DNA of 64,000 nt from positions 530,273-594,272 of the forward strand of contig NZ_JAKEDS010000001.1 in NCBI RefSeq assembly GCF_021462415.1, read 5' to 3'. Positions 26,285 to 34,521 of the stretch are shown piece by piece (positions within the stretch are counted from its first letter, which is position 1; the number at the start of each line of letters is the position of its first letter). The notes below the pieces were generated by a model, which ran no database searches, had not been told where the DNA came from, and saw nothing but the letters and a program-made list of their open reading frames with translations. The stretch is from Rhodohalobacter sp. 614A. Lineage in GTDB: Bacteria; Bacteroidota; Rhodothermia; Balneolales; Balneolaceae. Made by a program: the position numbers and the translations under genes.

Positions 26285-27919
26285 CTATAACTTTGAAAGT
26301 ATCTCAGAAATCGAATCGGAAATTTGCGATTCAAGTTTTTCAGATTGAGAATTTAATAACTCCAACTCTTCATATAGTTCTTCCAATCGAATCTCAAAAT
26401 CTATTTCATCCTCTTTCTGTTCAGCCACACCCACATAACGACCGGGATTCAGGCTCCAACCCTGGGCTTCAATCTCTTCTACTGTAGCTACTTTGCAGAG
26501 TCCGGGAATGTCTTCGTACTCACCATTTGGGAAGAGCTCATCCATATTCTCCGGCTGGGTTAATGAGTTGCCGTTGGCTGAATATTCAACCTCTGGCTCG
26601 GCGGCCATCGGCAGGGTATCTTCTAAAGCCTCGCCACGGTATCGGCGCACAATTCTGGCAATGAAGTCAATCTGTTCAGGAGTAAAATCGCGGTGGGCGC
26701 GGTCAAGCTGCCGGTAAATGTTACGGGCGTCAATAAAGAGAACTTTGTTTTCCCGGTCGGTTCCTTTCTTGCCCTTATCAAAAAACCAGAGAGTACAGGG
26801 GAGAGTTACCGTATAAAAGAAGTTGGACCCAATGGAGATGATCACATCCACCACGCCTTCTTCAATAATCTTTTTGCGGATCTCCATCTCACTGTGGCGG
26901 GCATCGGCGGCGGAGTTGGCCATTACAAATCCGGCGCGCCCCTTCTCATTCAGTGCACTGTAGAATTCCTGAATCCAGAGGTAGTTGGCATTATCCGGGT
27001 TTGGTATGCCGAATGGATAGCGCTTGTCACCTTCAATGGATTCCTTATTCACGCCATCCACATTGAAGGGCGGATTGGCCATCACATAATCAAACCGGCC
27101 TACACAATTATGTCGGTTTTCGTAATAGGTATTTCCCGGCAAGATATTACCCTCCATTCCGTGTACTGCCAGGTTCATCTTGCAGAGCCGAACAGTGGCA
27201 TCGACTTTTTCTTGTCCGTAAATAGAAAGAACCTTGTTGTTCTTGGTGGCATGCTTGCGCTCTGAAGCTTCAGCGTAGGAGTGACGTTTCCGAAACTGCT
27301 CACTCTGAATAAACATACCACCCGAACCGCACGCCGGGTCCAGCACCAGCCCGCCATAGGGTTCCAGCACTTCCACAATCAGCTTTACAATAGAGGTAGG
27401 TGTGAAAAACTCGCCGCCCTTTTGTCCCTCACTCATCGCGAAGTTGCCCAGGAAATATTCGTAAATCTTGCCAAATACATCCCCTCCAATATCCATCGGA
27501 ATATTGGAAAAGGTTTTGAGCAAATCCTTCAGTGTCTGGTCACCGAATCTCTTGTATTGCTTTGGAAGTGTATCACGCAGTTCTGGATTTGCCTCTTCAA
27601 TAGATTCCATAGCGATGTTAATCGCCTTACCAATATCTTCACTTTCCGGCATCTCTAAGAGATTATCATACCAGGCTTCTTCCGGGAGATACATCACACC
27701 TTCGGCTTTATAATCATCCGGTCCGATGGTCCGCCGCCCGGTGGCCTGCTTGGATAGCTTTTCATGCGCCGGTTTAAAACGGCTCCAGGCATACCGCAAA
27801 AAGATAAGTCCAAGCACTGGCGTTGAATATTCGTATGAGCTGAGAGAGGAGTTAGCCCTCAGATTATCTGCTGCTTCCCATAGACGTTTTTCGAGTTGCT
27901 TAACATCCGTACTGCTCAT
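26285..27919 (-). CDS. hsdM: Type I restriction system, DNA N6-adenine methyltransferase
   Basis: HsdM methylates adenine in the target set by HsdS and protects host DNA. The 544-aa protein has the N-terminal HsdM helical domain, then motif [13 protein letters not shown] near residue 191, which binds S-adenosylmethionine, and motif IV ANPPFN near 280, which holds the flipped adenine. The C-terminal coiled segment ([21 protein letters not shown]) contacts HsdS. It leads the operon hsdM-hsdS-320aa-193aa. HsdR is encoded 8.5 kb away on the same strand. Confidence 0.95.
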   Translation of the reverse strand: MSSTDVKQLEKRLWEAADNLRANSSLSSYEYSTPVLGLIFLRYAWSRFKPAHEKLSKQATGRRTIGPDDYKAEGVMYLPEEAWYDNLLEMPESEDIGKAINIAMESIEEANPELRDTLPKQYKRFGDQTLKDLLKTFSNIPMDIGGDVFGKIYEYFLGNFAMSEGQKGGEFFTPTSIVKLIVEVLEPYGGLVLDPACGSGGMFIQSEQFRKRHSYAEASERKHATKNNKVLSIYGQEKVDATVRLCKMNLAVHGMEGNILPGNTYYENRHNCVGRFDYVMANPPFNVDGVNKESIEGDKRYPFGIPNPDNANYLWIQEFYSALNEKGRAGFVMANSAADARHSEMEIRKKIIEEGVVDVIISIGSNFFYTVTLPCTLWFFDKGKKGTDRENKVLFIDARNIYRQLDRAHRDFTPEQIDFIARIVRRYRGEALEDTLPMAAEPEVEYSANGNSLTQPENMDELFPNGEYEDIPGLCKVATVEEIEAQGWSLNPGRYVGVAEQKEDEIDFEIRLEELYEELELLNSQSEKLESQISDSISEILSKL

Positions 27920-28015
27920 GTGTTCCCCAAAAATTGATGAAGGTGGTTCTTAATTCTGTAAACTTAAAATAACAGAATGATGGTAAATGGGAAGCGGGAA
28001 TTTTCGAGGAATAAA

Positions 28016-29041
28016 TCAGGTAAATTGTTCTCGCAAAACTTCAGCCTTCTTGGATAAAATATCCTTCAACTCATCAAGTGAATGGTTTTTTAAGCCATAT
28101 CTATTTTTTGCACCGCACTCACAACTGTTTCCTTTCATTGAATTCGTTCTCAAGCATCTTGGACAAATCCAAGCTTCCGTATTTCTAAATGTGCCTTCCT
28201 CTACAGTTTTCTTGATTTGTGTATTGAATTTGTTATTCAGAAAGTCTGAAATCTTTGAATATCTCACTACATCTTTTCTATCATAAAAACTCTTGTTAAT
28301 AGCACAAAGGTGCAGAGCTCGAAATCTTCGTATTGGATCTTGATCCTCTAACAATTTCAAAATGAGACTGCTGTTAAACCAATTTCTATTCTCTAAAGCA
28401 GTTACAATACATATCCAATATTTGATAGAAATTGAATGGATTTCTCGAAAAACAAGCATTTCAAGTTCACTTTGAGGAATAATCTCTAAATATTTAATCA
28501 ACTTTTTGTCGTCTACATAAGCCAGTGAATTGAGATCAATCCCATCATCGAAAAGACCAAAGATTTTATACTTAATTAATTCATCACTATTAATGTCTAC
28601 AAATGGGCGTTCGTCTTTCTTGAGCCTCTCTTGTATTGATTTTTTCTTTATTTCATATTCTACAATTTCAGAACTTAACTGACTGCCAATTTGCCTGCCA
28701 TCTTTATCTTCTTCGTTAATTTTAAATTTTACGGCAGTGCCATATACATTTAACATAAACATAGATTTGCCACCACCGGAGATTTCATCGATATCCATAT
28801 GAAATCCAATCACTCCATTTGCATGAAGTTTTTTTGCTTCATTTTCTAAACCTCGAATGGCCGCTGACTTTAACTTGTCCAACTCATTTTTATAACCTTT
28901 TGTCTCGCCACCAAACACATCTCTGAAGGAGGCAAAAACATCTTTGAATAAATTAGCTCCTATAACAATCTGTTCGTTTACCTGTCCTAAGTACTCTTCA
29001 ATCTCTTTGTTGTGAAAATAATCGTTGGTTGTGATTAGCAT
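28016..29041 (-). CDS. YbjQ-like domain fused to C-terminal zinc ribbon, 341 aa
   Basis: Residues 1-105 match the YbjQ/UPF0145 family (VIGANLFKDVFASFRDVFGG, then LHANGVIGFHMDIDEISGGG), small proteins that form oligomeric barrels. A helical middle (about 120-285) of unknown type follows. Near residues 293-313 there is a zinc-ribbon-like motif, CPRCLRTNS...CECGAKN. Fusion of YbjQ to a zinc ribbon is unusual. It lies 96 bp upstream of hsdM on the same strand and may be part of that operon; it diverges from the AlpA-like gene at 29120. Its function is unknown. Confidence 0.72.
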   Translation of the reverse strand: MLITTNDYFHNKEIEEYLGQVNEQIVIGANLFKDVFASFRDVFGGETKGYKNELDKLKSAAIRGLENEAKKLHANGVIGFHMDIDEISGGGKSMFMLNVYGTAVKFKINEEDKDGRQIGSQLSSEIVEYEIKKKSIQERLKKDERPFVDINSDELIKYKIFGLFDDGIDLNSLAYVDDKKLIKYLEIIPQSELEMLVFREIHSISIKYWICIVTALENRNWFNSSLILKLLEDQDPIRRFRALHLCAINKSFYDRKDVVRYSKISDFLNNKFNTQIKKTVEEGTFRNTEAWICPRCLRTNSMKGNSCECGAKNRYGLKNHSLDELKDILSKKAEVLREQFT

Positions 29042-29119
29042 AGTATGTTGTGTCCCCTTTCAGATAAATTGAATTTGACATTATTATAACTAATTGATCC
29101 CAAACTAATTAATGATACT

Positions 29120-29440
29120 ATGAAAGCTTTGGAATACTCACTCAAAGAACTAATCAAAGAAGCCGTCAGGGAAGTCATTCTTGAGGAAAAGGAGAAAGGA
29201 ACGTTTGATTCTGTAGTCCACAAGAAAATTCAAGTCCGTGAATCAGAACAAACTAAAATTAAAAAAAGAGATCCGTTATCCATTATACGTGCTGATGAAT
29301 TAGCTGAACTACTCTCTGTGTCCACCGTTACACTCTGGCGCTGGGAGACCGAAGGAAAAATGCCAGCCAAAGTTAAGTTTGGAGGTAGAATGGTTGGCTG
29401 GCGTTATTTTGAGATTGAGGAGTGGTTGGGAAGAAACTAA
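29120..29440 (+). CDS. AlpA-type helix-turn-helix protein with N-terminal extension
   Basis: The C-terminal 55 residues form an AlpA/excisionase-like winged HTH (IRADELAELLSVSTVTLWRWE, then GGRMVGWRYFEIEEWLGRN). The first 50 residues are a charged helix (ELIKEAVREVILEEKEK), perhaps for dimerisation. It resembles the protein at 11042-11245 in fold and sequence pattern. It converges on the degenerate recombinase and diverges from the YbjQ fusion, with a 78-bp shared promoter gap. It probably regulates the defence genes or excision. Confidence 0.8.
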   Translation: MKALEYSLKELIKEAVREVILEEKEKGTFDSVVHKKIQVRESEQTKIKKRDPLSIIRADELAELLSVSTVTLWRWETEGKMPAKVKFGGRMVGWRYFEIEEWLGRN

Positions 29441-29486
29441 ATTGATATTTTCATTACTGGTACCATTTTCGATTTGTAAATTCAGT

Positions 29487-30434
29487 TCAATTTATCCCTT
29501 TATTTTCCAATTTTTTATCCAGCTCTGTCATTGCCTTAGAAAGATTTAGCATCATCAACTGCTGATAGGGGTCTGTTTTTTCGATGGCTTTCTGACCCAA
29601 TACATCATCAGCCACGTTAGTAGGCAACCTATATTCAAGGGCTACAGTTGTTGCAAATGTGTACCTGCCCAAAACGAATGGCAAAGCACGCATTATCCCG
29701 GCAAGGCGTGCCAACTTATTAAGATGTTTGCCAGTTGATGGTGGCATACGTTCTGGAAATAGTAAAGTCGTATCTGCTACTAATCTTGATTTATTGTATT
29801 TGTCAATAATTCCTTGAGCTTCCTTCAGTACAGGTATTTTTCGTGGCTCCCAAGAATCACCTCTACTAACATATAACCACATTGAAGAGTCCGCTTCTTT
29901 CTGAATATGATTTGTAGATACAGCTTTGATCTCTTCAAATGATAGACCCGTATAACAACTAAAAAGAAAAATGTCTTTTACTAATTGAAGAATTTCATCA
30001 GATGGATCTGTCCGTCTGATGGCTTCTAATTCTTCTTTTGATAGATAATCAATAGAATTCTCTTTTTTTGAATGGCTATAGAAATCGGATGGATTAAATC
30101 GGATCAGATTTTTTTGAATCGCGAGACGAAAGATCTTACCCAGCATCTCCACATAGGTAACTGCCGTATTGTGAGCCATCTTTCTATCATGTACCAAATA
30201 ATCATGAAAGTCATTACTGAAGGATCTCTTGATTGCTGAAAATTTAAGATCCTCTTTCTTAAATCGATCTAAAAAAAACTCCGACAGCCTCGAACAGATT
30301 GTTCTGTACTTTACCCAGGTACTTTTTGCAAGATTCCCTTGGTGAACCTCTTTTTCGAGTTGTTCATTATGCTCATCAAAAATTGAGAGAAGACCAGATT
30401 TTGAACGTTTATTCATAGTGTTTGAAGCTTTCAT
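29487..30434 (-). CDS. Divergent tyrosine recombinase, probably catalytically impaired
   Basis: The 315-aa protein has a SAM-like core-binding domain (about 20-115) and a tyrosine-recombinase catalytic fold (about 135-300). Several signature residues look changed: the first arginine position reads CYTGLSFEEI, the H-x-x-R box reads VLGR, and the second histidine box reads LGQ instead of LGH. The arginine of that box and the tyrosine in TDPYQQL remain. Loss of the first arginine is known in some Bacteroidota recombinases, but the combined losses suggest decay or a non-catalytic role. It may be a relic of a second element. Confidence 0.82.
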   Translation of the reverse strand: MKASNTMNKRSKSGLLSIFDEHNEQLEKEVHQGNLAKSTWVKYRTICSRLSEFFLDRFKKEDLKFSAIKRSFSNDFHDYLVHDRKMAHNTAVTYVEMLGKIFRLAIQKNLIRFNPSDFYSHSKKENSIDYLSKEELEAIRRTDPSDEILQLVKDIFLFSCYTGLSFEEIKAVSTNHIQKEADSSMWLYVSRGDSWEPRKIPVLKEAQGIIDKYNKSRLVADTTLLFPERMPPSTGKHLNKLARLAGIMRALPFVLGRYTFATTVALEYRLPTNVADDVLGQKAIEKTDPYQQLMMLNLSKAMTELDKKLENKGIN

Positions 30435-30969
30435 TTTATTTGAAATTTACCTGTTTTGATCAGCTTTTCAAATAATATAAATACAATATAAACAGTTGTT
30501 TAGTGTACTTTGCTTTGTAAATAGCAGTGGACGCATTAGCCTATTTAATGATGTAAAACTAAACACTCTCTTTTCCTATAATTCAACTTTAAACCGTATA
30601 AGAGAAGCCTAAACAGACTTCATAATGTGATTGGAATTGTGATGATTACTTAGTAACGGTTATGGACTTTGTAATGTATTGTGGACAATCTTTTTTCGAA
30701 ATTTTTTTCCAATTAATTCGACACTGAACTTTCCATTAAAACTTGAGTGCGTATTGCGTCTGCCAAAGGGTGCAAGAAATGACAATTAATCAGGTCTATT
30801 GTAAATAAATTCATCCCGTCTTATCATGAATCATGCAAACCACAACAAATAACTTTCCAAAGAATGTAATTGCAAGCAAGGGCTGCTACGCTATTGCTAC
30901 GCAAAATTACCCAGGTATAAAAAAAGACCGTTTAAATGTACCTACGGGGCAGTTTTCGTCCGGCGAATC
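30435..30969. other. Right-end non-coding region of the island
   Basis: This 535-bp AT-rich stretch lies between the divergent recombinase and the right attachment site. It holds the right copy of the 22-bp arm repeat at 30883-30904 and presumably the promoter of the recombinase. No gene is visible; the one open frame, at its right end, reads across the tRNA fragment. Confidence 0.6.
30883..30904 (+). repeat. Right copy of 22-bp arm-type repeat
   Basis: It is identical to 9361-9382 (core GCTACGCTATTGCTACGC) and in the same orientation, 65 bp before the right 49-bp repeat. In the excised circle the two copies would flank the crossover site, as arm sites do. Confidence 0.7.
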
Positions 30970-31018
30970 CTCGGCTGGGGGTCGAGGGGTCGCAGGTTCA
31001 AATCCTGTCGTCCCGACA
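30970..31018 (+). repeat. attR: Right attachment site (tRNA-Pro 3' fragment)
   Basis: This 49-bp copy is identical to 9214-9262. The sequence to its left does not resemble the 5' half of a tRNA, so it is not a functional gene. It is the displaced original 3' end of tRNA-Pro and marks the right boundary of the island. Confidence 0.93.
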
Positions 31019-31024
31019 TTTAAA

Positions 31025-31067
31025 AGCCTTCATATAGCGAATATTTGCTGTATGGAGGCTTTTTTTA
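31025..31067 (+). terminator. Intrinsic terminator beyond the right boundary, ancestral to tRNA-Pro
   Basis: Arms from AGCCTTCATA (31025-31034) and TATGGAGGCT (31051-31060) form a 10-bp stem with one G-T pair, extended by further pairs, and a T-run to 31066. Its position just after the tRNA fragment suggests it ended tRNA-Pro transcription before integration. Confidence 0.75.
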
Positions 31068-31146
31068 TTAGTAAGTGCATCTCTTGTGTAACACCCAATC
31101 ATTATTGTAAAGCTGTAGTTGGTATTTGAAATAATTCACTATGTAT

Positions 31147-33900
31147 CTATTCACTTCTCAAACTCTTCACAGGATTTGCCAATGCAGCCTTAATTGTCTG
31201 AAAACAGATGGTGATTAGTGCTATTGTCAAAACAATTCCTCCGCCGATCAGGAATGTGTACAATCCGGGAGAAATGTGATATTCAAAATCCTGCAGCCAT
31301 TCCTGCATCATAAACCAAGCAACAGGACTCGCCAACATGAAAGAGATTCCAACCAGTTTTGCAAAATCGGATGAGAGCAGGTATACAATGCTAAACGTAG
31401 AAGCACCCATCACTTTTCGTATGCCGATCTCCTTTGTTCGTTGCTCAACCACAAATGCAATCAATCCAAGTAAGCCGAGACATGCGATAAAAATAGCCAG
31501 AAATGTAAAAATGCTGAAAATCGAGCCGGCTTTTTGAACTGATTCATACGACCAATTCAGTACATCATTTACAAACGTATACTCAAAAGGTGCCTGGGGA
31601 AAATTTTCAGTCCAGTAGGATTGAATCCGGTTGATTGTCGCATTCATATCATCATCCTCATTTACACGGGCTAAAAAAAATGCTCTGGGCCCAAACCAGG
31701 CATCAGCATCTTTATGAAAAACCGCTAAAGGCGGCACTTCTGTGTAAAGAGATCGATAATTAAAATCATTAATCACACCAATAACCTGGAACTGCGCTCC
31801 ATCATATACGATGTATTCTCCAAGTGGAAAATTCTCATTCGGTTTTTCGTTCGTCCAGTGGAGTCGCTGCACGGCCGCCTCATTCAGCACCACACCATTC
31901 ACATCGGCAGGACGATCTTTCGAGAAATTTCTGCCTTTTATAAACTCCACATCCAGCGTCGGCAAAAATTCTTCATCAGCCAGTACCCCGTTAATCGGAA
32001 CCGCCGGCTCCGTACTTCCATATACACGGTAGTAATCTTCATACCAGATTTGTGGCGGCACCGCATTGGTATAGGACACCTGCTGAATTCCCGGCTGATT
32101 CTCCAGGATCTGATCAAACGTTTCCACGCTGGTATCCAAAAGCTCTGCATTATGAAGTACCAGCAGATGGTCTTTATTGAAACCAAGGTCTTTGGTCTGG
32201 ATAAATTCCAGTTGATTGTAGATCACCAGCGAACTGATAATCAGGCAGATAGATACCGAAAACTGGATGACCACCAGAACGTTTCTAAAACTGCCAAATG
32301 ACACACTTTTCTTTTTGAGATAAGATCCGACATTACCTTTCAGAGCATTTACGGGACTAAACGATGTGAGGAAAAAAGCGGGATACACGCCTGCAAAAAT
32401 CCCGATCAGAACTAAAAAAGTGAAGATCCCCAACAAGTAGAATGGAGTGAACAGGTAACCGATTTCCAATTCCCTGCCCGAAAGCTGGTTAAACATTGGC
32501 AGAACCGCTTCAACAATAAAGACCGCAATAATTCCGGCCAAAACCGTATAAAAAACAGATTCCCCAAGAAATTGGGCAATGAGCTGTGTTTTCCCGGAAC
32601 CCAGTGTTTTCCGAACACCAACTTCTTTTCCACGCTTTACCGATCGGGCCGTTGACAGGTTCATAAAATTAATGCAAGCTAAAATAATAATCAGCAATGC
32701 GACTGCGGAAAAAACGTAAACATATGTGATGTCGCTCGTAACCCCCAACCGGTTTCCGGCTTGATCGGCATCCAGCCAGATATCTGTCAGCGGCTGCATG
32801 TAAAGATTCCATTCACCCTCCTGCTCCTTGTATTCATTAATCGAAAGGCCAAAGATTTGCTGAATGGATCCGGCTGCATGCTTCTCAACTACGGTGGGGA
32901 GTTGCTGCCTGATTTGTTCTGGTGATGCATTCTCTTCCAGCAATATATACGTCACGAAAGTTGTCCAAACCCAGCTGGGTTCCCGCTCTTCCACATGCGG
33001 AAAGGATGACATGGATGTGAGCATTGTAAAATCAAAGTGAGAATTGGCGGGAGGATTTGCAACGATGCCGGTTATCGTAAATGATTTTTTAAGCTTGCCT
33101 GATTTAATGGTAAGCTGTTTTCCAATTGGATTTTCATTGTCGAAATAGCGCTCCGCCGCTTCTTGTGTGAGCACAACCGAATTGGGCTGATCCAGGGCCA
33201 TTTGTACATTTCCTTCGATCATCTCAAAGCTGAAGATCTCGAAGAAAGTAGAATCCACAGCAAGCGTTTTTTTCTCTTCAAAACTCCGTCTTGTGGATTG
33301 GCCTTCCTGCTCAATAGTTACAATAAAATCCGTGGGCGTATGGATACGAAGAATTGATTCGATCCCCGGAATTTCTGCTTCCAAAGCACCTGCAACGGCC
33401 GGCCCTGTAGAGCTGAATTTTTCGCTATGGTCTCCCCAAATATTACTTTGGTTGATTCGATAAATGCGGTCTGCTTTCTCGTGAAATGTATCGAACGAAA
33501 GTTCATGCTGTACATAAATCAGAATTAGCAGACAGCTTGCAATGCCCAACGCCAATCCTGCAATGTTGATCATTGAATACGCTTTGTTCCTGGCAAAATT
33601 TCGTAGGGCAATTTTCATGAAATTGGGCAGCATCACCGGAATCCAGCTTTTACTTTTCCACGGAGGAAGACCCACCTTCGTTTTCCGTGCCTGGAAAAAC
33701 TGATTGGCAATCTCCTCCGGATCGTCAAAATTTTTCACGGCCTGATGAAACGCATCTTCTTCAGAATGACCTTTTTGCACCAAATCATCTATTTTATCGC
33801 GGAGATGAGATTCCATCTCTTCAACAAAACCAGGCTCCAAACCTTGATGTTTTAAGAGACGTTTCCGCCAGTTTTGTATCGATTTTTCTACGTTGAACAT
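31147..33900 (-). CDS. ABC transporter permease with two FtsX-like domains
   Basis: The 917-aa protein is of the MacB/FtsX type. Residues 1-70 form a cytoplasmic permease-prefix domain (KRLLKHQGLEPGFVEEMESHLRDKIDDL). Two halves follow, each with a first helix, a large periplasmic MacB-like domain and three helices; the second half ends with TKEIGIRKVMGASTFSIVYLL, and the first has GKEVGVRKTLGSGKTQLIAQF, both classic FtsX signatures. It probably exports or senses a compound with an ATPase coded elsewhere. It lies 73 bp after the padR-type gene, which likely controls it. Confidence 0.9.
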   Translation of the reverse strand: MFNVEKSIQNWRKRLLKHQGLEPGFVEEMESHLRDKIDDLVQKGHSEEDAFHQAVKNFDDPEEIANQFFQARKTKVGLPPWKSKSWIPVMLPNFMKIALRNFARNKAYSMINIAGLALGIASCLLILIYVQHELSFDTFHEKADRIYRINQSNIWGDHSEKFSSTGPAVAGALEAEIPGIESILRIHTPTDFIVTIEQEGQSTRRSFEEKKTLAVDSTFFEIFSFEMIEGNVQMALDQPNSVVLTQEAAERYFDNENPIGKQLTIKSGKLKKSFTITGIVANPPANSHFDFTMLTSMSSFPHVEEREPSWVWTTFVTYILLEENASPEQIRQQLPTVVEKHAAGSIQQIFGLSINEYKEQEGEWNLYMQPLTDIWLDADQAGNRLGVTSDITYVYVFSAVALLIIILACINFMNLSTARSVKRGKEVGVRKTLGSGKTQLIAQFLGESVFYTVLAGIIAVFIVEAVLPMFNQLSGRELEIGYLFTPFYLLGIFTFLVLIGIFAGVYPAFFLTSFSPVNALKGNVGSYLKKKSVSFGSFRNVLVVIQFSVSICLIISSLVIYNQLEFIQTKDLGFNKDHLLVLHNAELLDTSVETFDQILENQPGIQQVSYTNAVPPQIWYEDYYRVYGSTEPAVPINGVLADEEFLPTLDVEFIKGRNFSKDRPADVNGVVLNEAAVQRLHWTNEKPNENFPLGEYIVYDGAQFQVIGVINDFNYRSLYTEVPPLAVFHKDADAWFGPRAFFLARVNEDDDMNATINRIQSYWTENFPQAPFEYTFVNDVLNWSYESVQKAGSIFSIFTFLAIFIACLGLLGLIAFVVEQRTKEIGIRKVMGASTFSIVYLLSSDFAKLVGISFMLASPVAWFMMQEWLQDFEYHISPGLYTFLIGGGIVLTIALITICFQTIKAALANPVKSLRSE

Positions 33901-33909
33901 GTTTTTGTA

Positions 33910-33975
33910 GCTAACAGCCGTCAGCTTTCAACTATCAGATCTGTTTACTGACGGCTGAAAGCTGATAGCTTATTT
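33910..33975. repeat. REP-like palindromic intergenic repeat
   Basis: The gap between the permease and padR genes contains CAGCCGTCAGCTTTCA and its near-complement TGACGGCTGAAAGCTGA, with short CTATCAG/CTGATAG arms. A related set of words occurs at 35490-35555, so it looks like a dispersed REP-type element. Confidence 0.6.
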
Positions 33976-34318
33976 ATTCTAACACCAATTGCGGATTATC
34001 TCCCCACAACGCTTTCAGTGCTTCGTGAACACTCATCCATTGTGATTTTTCGGCTTCTAATGCGTCTTTCCCACTTGCAGTGAGACTGTAATATTTACGT
34101 TTGCGGCCATTCTCCATCACCTTCCATTGAGACTGAATTAGCCCGTCGGCATTCATTCTGTGAAGTACCGGGTACAACATCGCTTCGGACCATTCCCACT
34201 TCCCACCGGATAGTTTTTCAATATTCTGAATAATCTGGTATCCGTAACTCTCTCCGTGTGAAAGAATGGAGAGAATCATTGGCTTGGAAGAAGCGGCTTT
34301 CAGTTCGCGTGAAATCAT
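33974..34318 (-). CDS. PadR family transcriptional repressor
   Basis: PadR proteins are winged-helix repressors. The 114-aa protein has the conserved core MILSILSHGESYGYQIIQNIEKLSGGKWEWSEAMLYPVLHRMNADGLI and the wing KRKYYSLTASGKDAL. ATG 34318 gives the usual N-terminus MISRELKAASSKP; an in-frame ATG at 34345 is behind AGGAA but would add unrelated residues. It is transcribed with the downstream permease gene. Twin palindromes in its promoter (34353-34405) are the likely operators, so it probably represses itself and the permease. Confidence 0.92.
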   Translation of the reverse strand: MISRELKAASSKPMILSILSHGESYGYQIIQNIEKLSGGKWEWSEAMLYPVLHRMNADGLIQSQWKVMENGRKRKYYSLTASGKDALEAEKSQWMSVHEALKALWGDNPQLVLE

Positions 34319-34352
34319 ACTTTTCTGATTGAAAATGAATAACAAATTCCTA

Positions 34353-34405
34353 TACCTAATTTGCTTAGGTAAAGTTTCAGGATTTTACCTAATTGTTTTA
34401 GGTAA
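34353..34405. promoter_or_regulatory. Twin palindromic operators upstream of the padR gene
   Basis: Two copies of ACCTAA-N5-TTAGGT occur: TACCTAA/TTAGGTA at 34353-34359 and 34365-34371, and TTACCTAA/TTAGGTAA at 34385-34392 and 34398-34405. The centres are 33 bp apart, about three helical turns, so dimers would bind the same DNA face. This strongly suggests the binding sites of the adjacent PadR protein. Confidence 0.75.
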
Positions 34406-34436
34406 GTCAAGAGAAGGGTGATAAATTGTATACTCC

Positions 34437-34520
34437 GTCAGTTTGAGCGCAATGAAGTAGCGTGAGCGGATGAACGGATTCGAAAATCAGAGATGCTTTT
34501 CGATCAAAGAATGGGTTCGT
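34437..34520. repeat. Dispersed intergenic repeat of the GTCA-TTTGAGCGCA type
   Basis: The stretch starts GTCAGTTTGAGCGCAATG and shares TTTGAGCGCA with the MITE-like element at 57674-57783. It is probably a partial copy of the same repeat family in the gap downstream of cysM. Confidence 0.4.
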
Positions 34521-34521
34521 T

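Larger units (their letters stand above)
9214..31018. mobile_element. tRNA-Pro-integrated genomic island (about 21.8 kb) with defence cargo
   Basis: The island is bounded by a 49-bp exact direct repeat of the tRNA-Pro 3' end (9214-9262 and 30970-31018). It carries a tyrosine recombinase next to the intact tRNA, two AlpA-type regulators, a primase-like pair, and restriction and other defence genes. This is the standard layout of a recombinase-integrated element. I see no relaxase, coupling ATPase or type IV secretion genes and no phage structural genes, so it is probably not self-transmissible. It could be a satellite-like or mobilisable island, which is an inference. Confidence 0.93.

Noticed and set aside
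26693-27265. 190-codon + strand frame inside hsdM
   Set aside because: Antisense shadow of the conserved methyltransferase motifs.
30970-31018. Possible second tRNA-Pro gene
   Set aside because: Only the 3' part is present; the sequence to the left cannot form the D arm or the 5' acceptor strand.
9214-31018. Prophage interpretation of the island
   Set aside because: No capsid, portal, terminase, tail or lysis gene is visible; recombinases and AlpA-type regulators alone do not make a prophage.
30833-31129. 98-codon frame across the right attachment site
   Set aside because: It reads through the arm repeat, the tRNA fragment and the ancestral terminator; it shares the same shadow peptide as the left end.
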